64,000 nt of DNA, taken from contig OZ037767.1 in NCBI GenBank assembly GCA_964035545.1, positions 810,680-874,679 on the forward strand, read 5' to 3'. Below, piece by piece: positions 17,386 through 26,769 of this stretch (position 1 is the stretch's first letter; each line of letters starts with the position of its first letter). Made by a program: the position numbers and the translations under genes. The stretch comes from Bugula neritina. Lineage: Eukaryota > Bryozoa > Gymnolaemata > Cheilostomatida > Bugulidae. A model generated the notes under the pieces. The model saw nothing but the letters and a program-made list of their open reading frames with translations. It was not told the origin of the DNA and did not search any database.

Positions 17386-17391
17386 TTTATT
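17386..17391 (-). terminator. Candidate BCKDHA poly(A) signal
   Basis: AATAAA on the minus strand, 380 bp after the BCKDHA stop. An ORF at 17453-17665 falls inside this inferred 3' UTR. Confidence 0.5.
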
Positions 17392-17770
17392 TGAAAGACA
17401 AACAAACTTGTATTGAGTAAATCGTAACTTCCTAATCAAGAGGAGACAATAACTAACGCAAGTAGTTGATGTCTAGGTAACAGTGACTGAGATTCACCAT
17501 ATCAGATAGTTCCAGTGCAACATCGTCTGCTGAGAGGATAACTCTCAAGAACATTAATCTCAAAGGATAATCTGTATAAGGGTTGAGCAAACCTACGTAT
17601 TGAATACTGATTATGCAATATTTAAAATATAAAGGTTTACAGCTATGCGACACATTCATGGACATGTCTTTATAATTAAAAACAAAACTAAGATATTATT
17701 AATTGTACGGTTCCATTACAAGAATATAATTAAATAATATATTCTAGAAGTGTGTAAATTCGACTTGATA

Positions 17771-20700
17771 TCAAGACTCAAACTTGTCCAGGTTGCTGTA
17801 CTTATCCTTATACTTCCTGAAGTGCTCTTTAGTCTCCTCCAGCTGTCTCTGGATCCTCTGCGGCAGCACGTCGTACACGTCATTATACGCCTCCGTCATC
17901 GGCCCTAACTTCTCATTCTCTGCCTCAGCAAACGCCGTCAGCACCTGAAATCAGCAAACCAAATGCCAGGATTTAGGCAAAATATGGTTCTTGACATAAT
18001 TTCAAAAAAGCTACAGGCTAATAAAAATGTATAAAAACAGCGAAAGTGGCCAGATATTGTGAGAATAACGCAGTTTTAACCAATCAGTGTAAGCGCTACA
18101 TACTTCTTTGCGTTTGGACTTGAGCATCTGCTCAGTCTGTTGAGAAGTCCAGTAGCCCTGCTGTATGAGATACGCCTCCAGTTTCTTAGTCGGGTTCCCC
18201 TCCTGCTCCCAGTAACTTATCTCGTCCAAAGAGCGGTACGCACTGCTGTCATCCGACGTACTGTGGTGTCCAATTCTACAATTCAACACTTACCTGTAAG
18301 TCATAGTAACAACTGAGATGTACATGTAAGTCATAGCAACAACTGAAACATACACTTACCTGTAAGTCATAGCTTCAACCAGAACTGGTCTATTCTCCCT
18401 AACTGCCATCTCCCTAGCTTCTTTCACTCCATTATACACTGCGAAGATGTCATTGCCATTTACTCTGAGAGTGGCGACTCCGTAACCAACACCTCTGCTA
18501 GCTATACCATCACCTCTGTACTGTTCGTGGGTTGGAGTGGAGATAGCGTATCCATTGTTTCTGCTGTAGAATCACATTCATGTGTCGTTATGTAACATGT
18601 TGATATGTTGATATGCTATTATGTAAGAGTCACTAGAGAATAATATTTTCCATAGAAGGTAATAACCAATGTAACATATTGGCATTGGCTGCATACAGTT
18701 TTCTAACAAAGATGAGACAACTACAAACCATATAAATACGATGGGACACTCCAAAGTGGCTGCAAAGTTGAGGGCGCCGTGAGCGTCCCCCTCCGACGCT
18801 GCTCCGTCTCCAAAGAAACAGACTACGCATTGACCATTACCCTGCATCTTGTAGGAGTAGGCGGAGCCGACAGCTGCATGGTAATGTAATGTAATATAAT
18901 ATAATGTAATGTAATATAATGTAATAGGTACAGTATAGTATAATGTAATGTAGTATAATGTAATATAATATAGTATAATGTAGTATAATGTAATATAATA
19001 TAATGTAATATAATATAGTATAATGTAATATAATGTAATATAATATAATGTAATATAATATAATGTAATATAATATAGTATAATGTAATATAGTATAATG
19101 TAACATAGTATAATGTAAGATAGTATAATGCAATATAATAAAATGTAACATAATATAATGTAATAGGTACAGTATAGTATAATGTAATATAGTATAATGT
19201 AATGTAATATAATATAATATAATGTAATATAATATAATGTAATATAATATAATGTAATATAATATAATGTAACATATTATAATGTAAGATAGTATAATGT
19301 AATACAGTATAATATAATGTAATATAATATAATGTAACATATTATAATGTAAGATAGTATAATGTAATACAGTATAGTATAATGTAATATAATATAATGT
19401 AGTATGATGTAAGATAATATAATGTAGTATAATATAATGTAATACAGTATAGTATAATGTAATGTAGTATAATGCAATATAACATGTTATTTGTAGTATG
19501 GTATTTCAATATATAACAGAATACAATTTTCAGAGCGAAGTTTATAATTGATAGATGAGAGAGAGCAGTAAAAGGTTACTGAGAGTGAGCAAAATAAATG
19601 AGTGACTAAGAGAGAGTGACTGACTGAGAGAGAAAGAGAGAGTGACTGACTGAGAGAGACTGACTGAGAGAGAAAGAGAGAGTGACTGACTGAGAGAGAC
19701 TGACTGAGAGAGTGACTGACTGAGAGAGACTGCCTGAGAGAGAGTGACTGAGAGAAAGAGTGGGACTCACCCTGGGGCATCTGAGTGCCAAGAGTGGAGG
19801 ATATAGTAACAAAGTGCAGATCCTTAGCGCCGTAGTGGACAGGCATCTGTCTGCCCTTCCCAATGTCCTTCCTGTTACCATAACACTGGTGCATGAACTG
19901 TATGAGAGGAAACCCCCGGTACATCAGCACCCCTGCCTCCCTGTACTGGCCCCATATAAGATCCTTGGCATCAAGAGCAGCTGCCGAGCCAACCTGGGTG
20001 GCCTCCTCGCCGAAGTTGGTCATGTAGAAGCTGATTCTGCCGTGTCTTTGAGCCTCGTACAGAATCTTGTCCATGACATTCAGCGTGACCATAGTCTCAT
20101 ACATGTGCATGCATTCTTCTTTACTCAACTATGGACATATATGTGTATCATACAGTAACTATGTAGTATATCATACAGTAACTACGTAGTATATCATACA
20201 GTTACTATGTAGTATATCATACAGTAACTACATAGTATATCATACAGTAACTACGTAGTATATCATACAGTAACTACGTAGTATATCATACAGTTACTAT
20301 GTAGTATATCATACAGTAACTACATAGTATATCATACAGTAACTACGTAGTATACCATACAGTAACTATGTAGTATATCATACAGTAACTATGTAGTATA
20401 CCATACAGTAACTATGTAGTATACCATACAGTAACTACGTAGTATATCATACAGTAACTACATTGTATATCATACAGTAACTACATTGTATATCATACAG
20501 TAACTACGTAGTATATCATACAGTAACTACGTAGTATATCATACAGTTACTATGTAGTATATCATACAGTAACTACATAGTATATCATACAGTAACTACG
20601 TAGTATACCATACAGTAACTATGTAGTATATCATACAGTAACTATGTAGTATATCATACAGTAACTATGTAGTATACCATACAGTAACTATGTAGTATAC

Positions 20701-21419
20701 CATACAGTAACTAGGTAGTATATCATACAGTAACTACGTAGTATATCATACAGTAACTACGTAGTATATCATACAGTTACTACGTAGTATATCATACAGT
20801 AACTACGTAGTATATCATACAGTAACTACGTAGTATATCATACAGTAACTACGTAGTATACCATACAGTAACTACGTAGTATATCATACAGTAACTATGT
20901 AGTATATCATACAGTAACTACGTAGTGTATCATACAGTAACTACGTAGTATTGAAGATAACTCCTGATATGTTTATAAGCTGGTTCATCTTCATATACAG
21001 TTGAGATATAAAGCTAAACTTGGACTATGAAACTGAGACTGTGTTACCTGAGGGTTGGTGGCGCCATCTATGACAGCCCCGTCATCCCCTAACACCCTGT
21101 ACACGGGAATACCGGAGCCTCGCTCTGGAAGAATGAAGTTTGGAGTGTTGGTCCACTCTGGCTTATGATGCTCACTGCCAGGGAAATTGGGAGAGGAGGT
21201 GCTATAAGCACATGCCTGAGGGCAGATAAACAGAATAAGCATGTGCTTATTACACAAAAACATAATAACCGTTTGCGCTTCAATGTGAAGTAAAATATAA
21301 AACAAGTTAGCATAATTCTACATGCATGGGAGACTGACCTGAGCTTTGAGTAATTCTCGTCTTAGAGAATGTATAGTTTTGTATGTAGATCTAGCACACT
21401 TGTGTATGTACCTGAACAT
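17771..21419 (-). CDS. BCKDHA: Branched-chain 2-oxoacid dehydrogenase E1 component alpha subunit, mitochondrial
   Basis: Thiamine-diphosphate-dependent decarboxylase subunit of the mitochondrial BCKDH complex (Val, Leu, Ile breakdown); pairs with E1-beta. Exons in coding order: 21419-21339, 21215-21048, 20128-19771, 18873-18729, 18563-18360, 18275-18104, 17944-17771, giving 433 aa (human 445), all in phase. The N-terminus [20 protein letters not shown] is basic and serine-rich, typical of a matrix presequence. Seen in order: [41 protein letters not shown], the ThDP/Mg motif [21 protein letters not shown] ending in CRNNGYAIS, and the regulatory phosphorylation loop [16 protein letters not shown]. 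Ser324 and Ser334 there match the two kinase sites known in mammals. The gene converges on Gq-alpha. Its introns are almost wholly tandem repeats. Confidence 0.97.
18283..18375 (-). repeat. Tandem duplication of a BCKDHA exon end and splice donor
   Basis: On the minus strand the exon end tatgacttacag|gtaagtg at 18360 is followed by a mutated copy (tatgacttacat|gtacat) and then an intact one at 18294. The two intact donors are 66 bp apart. Use of the distal donor would read AGG TAA, a stop. Confidence 0.93.
18880..19480. repeat. taatgtaatataatataatg-type array in a BCKDHA intron
   Basis: About 600 bp of 5-bp-based variants (taatg, taata, tagta, taaca). It begins a few bp from the acceptor of the exon ending at 18873. 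Long Tyr/Leu/Ile/His ORFs on the minus strand are artefacts. Confidence 0.95.
19585..19765. repeat. gagagagtgactgactga array in the same BCKDHA intron
   Basis: About 180 bp of gagagagtgactgactga-type repeats lying just inside the donor at 19769-19770. A false ORF extends the real exon through it (Ser/Leu-rich). Confidence 0.93.
20150..20953. repeat. 21-bp minisatellite, about 38 copies, filling BCKDHA intron 2
   Basis: Unit tatcatacagtaactacgta plus g, with variants ctatgtag, ctacatag and cagttac. Many copies contain the self-complementary ctacgtag. No spacers separate the units, so it is a satellite and not a CRISPR array. Confidence 0.97.
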
Positions 21420-22064
21420 GTCTGTTTATAGCAACTGGTTCTGCAAGTTAAAAATAAGTATGCTTATTTTATACTGTAAAGACATAAATTGAACCAAATT
21501 ATGACAGAGTAACAAGTGACAAGGTAGTACTACATGTTGCATAATTCATAGAGTTGGCCAAAACTGGTGGATTATGTGACTAAAATTGTCTGGAAGTGGT
21601 GCAGATACTATAACATGCTACCAAACCTCAGTTTTATTACATATTTGTAGATTTACTAACTTACTCAAGCAAATCCAAAAATAAATTAAAAATAAGCACC
21701 TTGTAATAATTAATTTTTTAAAATCCAAAATATTAAAATTTAAATTAACTTATAATAATAATCCATATCAAATTTCAAAGCAACAGTTTAAACTAATTAA
21801 TAATTATTAAATTATTAAATCTATTAATATTATAATTATATTGATAATATAAATACATGCTAATGGTAATACTAAAAGTAAATGTAATACTAAATTTCTA
21901 AACCCATTTTGATTTAAATTTAGTTTGTTGTTGAGTGTATTAGTATTACCATTAGTAGGTAACTACTAATAATTTAGTAATACTAATAGTAATAGTAATA
22001 CTTATAGTTATACTGTCAATTCAAACTCTATACAGACTAATAGTAATACTTATATTTATTAGTA
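21420..22064. other. BCKDHA upstream region, no gene seen
   Basis: AT-rich sequence between the BCKDHA start codon and the retrotransposon. No TATA box or other clear promoter element. It must hold the BCKDHA promoter, so the retrotransposon inserted about 650 bp upstream of the start codon. Confidence 0.5.
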
Positions 22065-22069
22065 ATACT

Positions 22070-22264
22070 TGTTTATGTTATGTTTGCTTTATAGATTCAG
22101 AGACTGGTCAAAGAGTTTAAGATAGTTTATTGCTCAAGATATTAAAGGTCCACTCTGGATAGATCTAAAAGCACAAACTGACTATTATTAATAACACGAA
22201 TAACATAGTATAAAGTATAAACCTTTACAAACAAAGACAAAGCTTATTCAGCATATCATCAACA
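22070..22264 (-). repeat. 3' LTR
   Basis: 195 bp, TG...CA, identical by eye to the copy at 26570-26764. Preceded on its outer side by target duplication ATACT. Confidence 0.96.
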
Positions 22265-22272
22265 TCCCCTTT
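22265..22272 (-). promoter_or_regulatory. Polypurine tract
   Basis: AAAGGGGA on the minus strand directly abuts the 3' LTR, as expected of the plus-strand DNA primer in reverse transcription. Confidence 0.85.
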
Positions 22273-22461
22273 ACAAATCTTTGACAATGTTGAACAAACA
22301 AACGAAAAAAAACTAAACAAAAATTAAGAATTGATACATGAACAAGTAATACGATTTTGTTATTAATAGTCTATAGCAGATTAGCATATTATTACAAGAT
22401 TGTCTCCCTTGTTAATTTAAAGTACATTATATTATTTTCTGGGTTCGGGCTATTTAAATCT

Positions 22462-22495
<34 letters not shown>

Positions 22496-22538
22496 AGTTT
22501 ATTGTCTGATTGCCTTCGGTCAGATTAGGTATAATTAT

Positions 22539-25500
22539 CTAGTATAGTTCGTATTGTTCATATTTAGCTGGGGTTTTTGTTTGTCTTGACCGTTGCCATC
22601 TAACTGGGGCTGGATCAGGGTTTGTATTCACTTCTGTAGGAATTGCTGTTGCGGCTGATTGAATCTGTGCGTCTGGAACAGAATGACTGGATACTGGGTC
22701 ATTGGCGTCTGTTGGTATTTCAACTGTAGTCAATGGCTGACTAGCTTCCACATCACTCAGAGGGCGCAAATCGGCCCTGTTTCGCCTCACAGCCATGTCT
22801 GTGTCTTTGTTTGAGACAAGGTATGATCGGTCCGACAGCTGTTCAACCACTCTGCCCTGCTGCCATCTAGTCTTTTGTGACACAAAGTCTCTCAGCAGCA
22901 CTGGCGAGCCAATAGCCAACTTTGTCAAATCTTTAGCTGATTTATTGTAGCTGCTCTGTATCACTTTTCTCTTGTTAGCTTTTTGCTGTAAGACATTGTT
23001 ATTTGGCATGTCACCTGTAGGAAGAATAGACCTCGTGGAATGCCCAAACATCCTCTGAGCTGGTGATGAGGTCATCCCTGCAGTCGGGGTATTTCGATAC
23101 TCTAGCAGAGCCAAATATGGGTCTTCTGCTCTCTTCATCAGCCTTTTGATTATTTTAACTGCTGCTTCTGCCTTCCCATTCGACTGCTGATGTCCCGGAG
23201 ATGAGGTTGTATGGCTGAAACCCCATTCAGTGCTAAATCGAGCAAAGTCGGCCGAGGTGAATTGTGGTCCATTGTCTGATTGAAGCTGGTGAGGGATTCC
23301 ATACCTTGCGAAAGTTTTCTTGCAAGCCTTGATTACTGCTCTAGATTGTGTATCAGATAAAGGTTCACATTCAAAGAAGTCAGAGTAATAATCTACCAGC
23401 ATCAAATAATCCTTATGCTTATAGGTTAGTATGTCCATGCCTACTTTACTCCAAGGTAAGTCTGGTATGTCATGGTTTTGCAGAGACTCATGCTGTTGTA
23501 AAGGTGCATCCATTGCACATGTGACACACTTGTCAGTTTTCATTCGAATGTCCTCAGCCATTTGAGGCCAGAATACCGCATTGCGAGCTCTTCTGATAGT
23601 GGCAGCTGTTCCTTGATGGCTAGTGTGAAGCTTGTTGAGTATCTCACCTCTGGCAGCTATGGGCACAACCAGTCTAGATCCTTTATAAATAATCCCATCT
23701 AGTACTGCAAGTTCATCTTTGTATGAATAGTACGGCTTCACCTCTTCTGGAAGTTGAAATAATTTGTTAGGCCATCCTGAGGTTATCAGAGATTGCAGCT
23801 GCACCATTACTGGATCATTACCCGTATGCTGTTGGATCAGTTTATAGGTCGCTTCTGATACTGGCAGGTCTTGCTTCAGACCCGTTTCGCTTAGGTCAGA
23901 CATAAATGACTTTAATTGATTAACTGTGAAAATCTGTTCTTTTGATGTATTGTTCTGGGGTTCACCAACAGGAGCGCGAGACAGCATGTCTGCTGTAACT
24001 TGTTCAGAACCAGGTTTGTAGTGCACTTTAATTTGGTATCTTTGCAGAGCTAATAGCATTGATTGCAGGCGTTTAGGCGCTTTGTTCAGAGGCTTCTTAA
24101 ATATTGTTTCTAAAGGGTGGTGATCCGTGTGTACAGTTACATCTGGGTTTCCAAAAACGTACTGATCGTATTTCTGCATCCCATAGACGATGGCCAGAAG
24201 TTCTAGTTCAATAGGTGCGTAGTTTTTCTCACTATCTGTCAAACTTCTAGAGCCATAGCTTACTGGTTGCCCCTCTTGCAAAAGTACAGCTCCGAGCCCT
24301 TCTAGACTTGCATCAGTCTGTACAACTACTGGCTGGTTCATGTTGAAGTATTTGAGTGAAGAAGTTTTCGTGATAAGTTTTTTAATCTCATCAAACGCTC
24401 TCTTTTGATCTTGGCCCCAGACAAACTCTTCCTTGCTTACACCAATCAGCCGTCTTAGTGGTTCACATTCAGCAGAGCAGTGAGGTATGAACTTTGATAG
24501 GTAGTTCACATGACCAAGAAACCTCTGTATTTCTTCACTGTTGACAGGGGGCTTCATGTCCGTTATGGCTCGGATTTTATTAGGATCGGGCTTCACTCCA
24601 TCTTTTGTTATCAAATGACCAATATAAGGTAGCTCTTCTAGAAGAAACTTACATTTTTTTTTGTTTAGCTTGAGATTAACCCTACGCGCTCTAGCTAAAA
24701 GTTTTTCGAGCTTTTGGTTATGGTCTTGCACTGCTTCCGCTTGAGTAGCTCCTTTCCCATAAATTAGGATGTCGTCTGCTACTACAGTTACTCCGTCGAG
24801 ACCGCTAAGTGCATCTGAGAGTCTCCTCTGGAACTCTTCAGGACTTGAGGACAACCCAAAAGGCATCCTCAGCCATTTGTATTTTCCAAATGGCGTCCAG
24901 AATGTAGTTAAATCACTGGACTTTTTGCTGAGTTTTATCTGCAGAAAGCCGTCCTTGGCATCACACAATGAGAATACTCGAGCACCATCCAGCTCGCTAA
25001 GCACATCGTCCAGCGTCGGCATTGGAAAATGATTTCTTTGAATCACTTGGTTTAGGTTGCTTGGGTCTAAACATACTCTCAGTGTGCCATTGGGTTTTCT
25101 TACAGCCACATGATTGTTTATCCAAGCTGTTGGATAGTCTACTGGACTTAAGATACCTTTCTGGGTGTATGACTGCAATTTTTGTTTGAGATCAGCTACC
25201 ATCGAGAGAGGCGTCTTTCTGTTGTGACTTTGTCTTGGGATAGCCTTATCATCTATTTCAATATGGTATTCCCCAGGTAAACATCCAATACCTTCAAAAA
25301 CCTCTGGGTAACTTCCGAGAATGTCATCTAGGCTGGCATTGCTTATTAGGTTAACCCACTCCTCTTTAATGGTTATCAAACCGAGCTGAAGAGCGGCCTC
25401 ACCAGATAGAAGGCTGTGATTTTGTGTCTTGTGCACCAGAAAATACAGCTTCTCTCCAGCTACTTCCAGTTCGCATCCTCCTAATGCTCGAGTGATAGAA

Positions 25501-26522
25501 CCATCAAACTGCTTTAGCCTTGTCTGGTTGTTGTCAAGCTTTGGCTTACCGAGATCAACAAAATCTTTGTGATTGAGAATGTTACAGGATGCTCCTGTGT
25601 CAATCTGAAACTGTGTCGGTTTGTGACTATCATTCACACTGGCTCTTATAGTTGTCATCAACTTTTTGTTCTTTCTGACTACCTGTATGCTCAACAACGA
25701 TTCACTTGAGCCATCACTGTCTTCTTCTACCATGTTTACTTGCTTCTTTGAGCGACATTGAGATCTCCAATGGTTGTACTTTTTGCAGTTATGACACTGG
25801 TGACCGTATGCAGGACACTTTCTGGGAGGGTGAGACTGCCCACAGTTGCCACAACTTCCTTTTGAGAAGTTTCCTGTTCGAGTGGACCTTACTGCATTAT
25901 CATCATCATCTTTGCTTGGCTTATTAGGCTTCTTTCTGGAACCGATGAACTGCACTGATTCTTCAGACTGGATTGCAGCCATGTCATTCCTTGAATTCTC
26001 AGCAATACGACATTTCTTTATAGCTTCTTCTAGTCCTAAGCCAGTATCCCCGCTGGCATCATCAAATAGCTTCCTTCTTAGTTGGGCATCGTTGATACCC
26101 AGGAGTAAAGCTTGAAGCATGAAATCGTCATACATTGTGTCCAGTTGACACTCTCGAGCGATTTTGTGAAGCGAGGTGACATATTCATCAATGTTCATGG
26201 TATTCTGCTTGGTTGATAACAGTTGATGTCTTTTTACTACTTTATTAGTGCCTCGTTGACAAAAAGCATCAAACTTCTCCACAACATCAGCATAGACTTC
26301 TTTTGATTTACCATCTGAGAAAGTGAATGTTTTGAATATGTCGTTGCCTCTGGGGCCTATGCATCTTAACATAATGGCTACTTTGACTTTATCATCAGAA
26401 TTTGCTTTCTCAGCTGCTGTGAGGAATAGCTCAAATTCTTCTTTAAATCTCATCCACTGGTTGGACAAGTCAGAGCCATCTTGAATAGGCTTGGGGGCTA
26501 AAAAGTCAACACTGATACTCAT
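22539..26522 (-). CDS. Gag-Pol polyprotein of the Ty3/gypsy element, 1327 aa
   Basis: One uninterrupted ORF. Rough order: gag/capsid-like region 1-200; two zinc knuckles at about 222-258 (CGNCGQSHPPRKC and CHNCKKYNHWRSQC); aspartic protease with DTGAS near 310; reverse transcriptase at about 430-650 with FCDAKDGFLQ, LRMPFGLSSSPEEFQ and VVADDILIYG, so the catalytic pair is in ADD rather than the commoner Y-x-DD; RNase H with QTDASLEGLGAVL and ELELLAIVYG; integrase with an HHCC finger (HTSHQG to CVTC) and D, D, E residues in VGMDILTY, SDNGPQFT and GKAEAAVKI. Gag and pol are fused with no frameshift or stop between them. All key motifs look intact, so the element may be active. Confidence 0.96.
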   Translation of the reverse strand: MSISVDFLAPKPIQDGSDLSNQWMRFKEEFELFLTAAEKANSDDKVKVAIMLRCIGPRGNDIFKTFTFSDGKSKEVYADVVEKFDAFCQRGTNKVVKRHQLLSTKQNTMNIDEYVTSLHKIARECQLDTMYDDFMLQALLLGINDAQLRRKLFDDASGDTGLGLEEAIKKCRIAENSRNDMAAIQSEESVQFIGSRKKPNKPSKDDDDNAVRSTRTGNFSKGSCGNCGQSHPPRKCPAYGHQCHNCKKYNHWRSQCRSKKQVNMVEEDSDGSSESLLSIQVVRKNKKLMTTIRASVNDSHKPTQFQIDTGASCNILNHKDFVDLGKPKLDNNQTRLKQFDGSITRALGGCELEVAGEKLYFLVHKTQNHSLLSGEAALQLGLITIKEEWVNLISNASLDDILGSYPEVFEGIGCLPGEYHIEIDDKAIPRQSHNRKTPLSMVADLKQKLQSYTQKGILSPVDYPTAWINNHVAVRKPNGTLRVCLDPSNLNQVIQRNHFPMPTLDDVLSELDGARVFSLCDAKDGFLQIKLSKKSSDLTTFWTPFGKYKWLRMPFGLSSSPEEFQRRLSDALSGLDGVTVVADDILIYGKGATQAEAVQDHNQKLEKLLARARRVNLKLNKKKCKFLLEELPYIGHLITKDGVKPDPNKIRAITDMKPPVNSEEIQRFLGHVNYLSKFIPHCSAECEPLRRLIGVSKEEFVWGQDQKRAFDEIKKLITKTSSLKYFNMNQPVVVQTDASLEGLGAVLLQEGQPVSYGSRSLTDSEKNYAPIELELLAIVYGMQKYDQYVFGNPDVTVHTDHHPLETIFKKPLNKAPKRLQSMLLALQRYQIKVHYKPGSEQVTADMLSRAPVGEPQNNTSKEQIFTVNQLKSFMSDLSETGLKQDLPVSEATYKLIQQHTGNDPVMVQLQSLITSGWPNKLFQLPEEVKPYYSYKDELAVLDGIIYKGSRLVVPIAARGEILNKLHTSHQGTAATIRRARNAVFWPQMAEDIRMKTDKCVTCAMDAPLQQHESLQNHDIPDLPWSKVGMDILTYKHKDYLMLVDYYSDFFECEPLSDTQSRAVIKACKKTFARYGIPHQLQSDNGPQFTSADFARFSTEWGFSHTTSSPGHQQSNGKAEAAVKIIKRLMKRAEDPYLALLEYRNTPTAGMTSSPAQRMFGHSTRSILPTGDMPNNNVLQQKANKRKVIQSSYNKSAKDLTKLAIGSPVLLRDFVSQKTRWQQGRVVEQLSDRSYLVSNKDTDMAVRRNRADLRPLSDVEASQPLTTVEIPTDANDPVSSHSVPDAQIQSAATAIPTEVNTNPDPAPVRWQRSRQTKTPAKYEQYELY

Positions 26523-26551
26523 CTTGACACTTTACTTTTAGTTTCTTTAAG

Positions 26552-26569
26552 TCCTCACTCGGGGCACCA
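26552..26569 (-). promoter_or_regulatory. tRNA primer binding site
   Basis: TGGTGCCCCGAGTGAGGA begins directly after the 5' LTR and complements a tRNA 3' end finishing in CCA. I could not assign the tRNA isotype from memory. Confidence 0.85.
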
Positions 26570-26764
26570 TGTTTATGTTATGTTTGCTTTATAGATTCAG
26601 AGACTGGTCAAAGAGTTTAAGATAGTTTATTGCTCAAGATATTAAAGGTCCACTCTGGATAGATCTAAAAGCACAAACTGACTATTATTAATAACACGAA
26701 TAACATAGTATAAAGTATAAACCTTTACAAACAAAGACAAAGCTTATTCAGCATATCATCAACA
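26570..26764 (-). repeat. 5' LTR
   Basis: 195 bp, TG...CA; carries the presumed promoter of the element. Followed on its outer side by the second ATACT. Confidence 0.96.
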
Positions 26765-26769
26765 ATACT

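Larger units (their letters stand above)
22070..26764 (-). mobile_element. Intact Ty3/gypsy LTR retrotransposon, 4695 bp
   Basis: Two 195-bp LTRs (22070-22264 and 26570-26764) start TG, end CA and look identical over their whole length. Flanking ATACT at 22065-22069 and 26765-26769 is a 5-bp target duplication. On the minus strand the order is 5' LTR, primer binding site, one gag-pol ORF, poly(A) tract (22465-22494), polypurine tract, 3' LTR. Protease, reverse transcriptase, RNase H, integrase order marks Ty3/gypsy; the single ORF and the VVADDILIYG RT box resemble the Mag/K02A2.6-like lineage. No envelope gene is present. Identical LTRs and an open ORF indicate a very recent insertion. Confidence 0.96.

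Noticed and set aside
17453..17665. 70-aa minus-strand ORF ending DINYLR
   Set aside because: An acceptor-like cgtag precedes it, but there is no partner exon or family match, and it lies between the BCKDHA stop and its poly(A) signal, so it is probably 3' UTR.
18823..19477. Several 66-167-codon Tyr/Leu/Ile/His ORFs on the minus strand
   Set aside because: Translations of the taatg/taata array inside a BCKDHA intron, some running into the true exon in the wrong frame.
20150..20953. CRISPR-like regular array
   Set aside because: Units are contiguous 21-bp repeats with no unique spacers, in an intron of a eukaryotic gene.
22465..22494. Long T run as a terminator
   Set aside because: It is inside the gypsy element and corresponds to a poly(A) stretch on the coding strand, not an RNA polymerase III stop of a recognisable gene.
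24769..26115. Plus-strand ORFs of 73-89 codons
   Set aside because: Antisense shadows of the gypsy gag-pol ORF.
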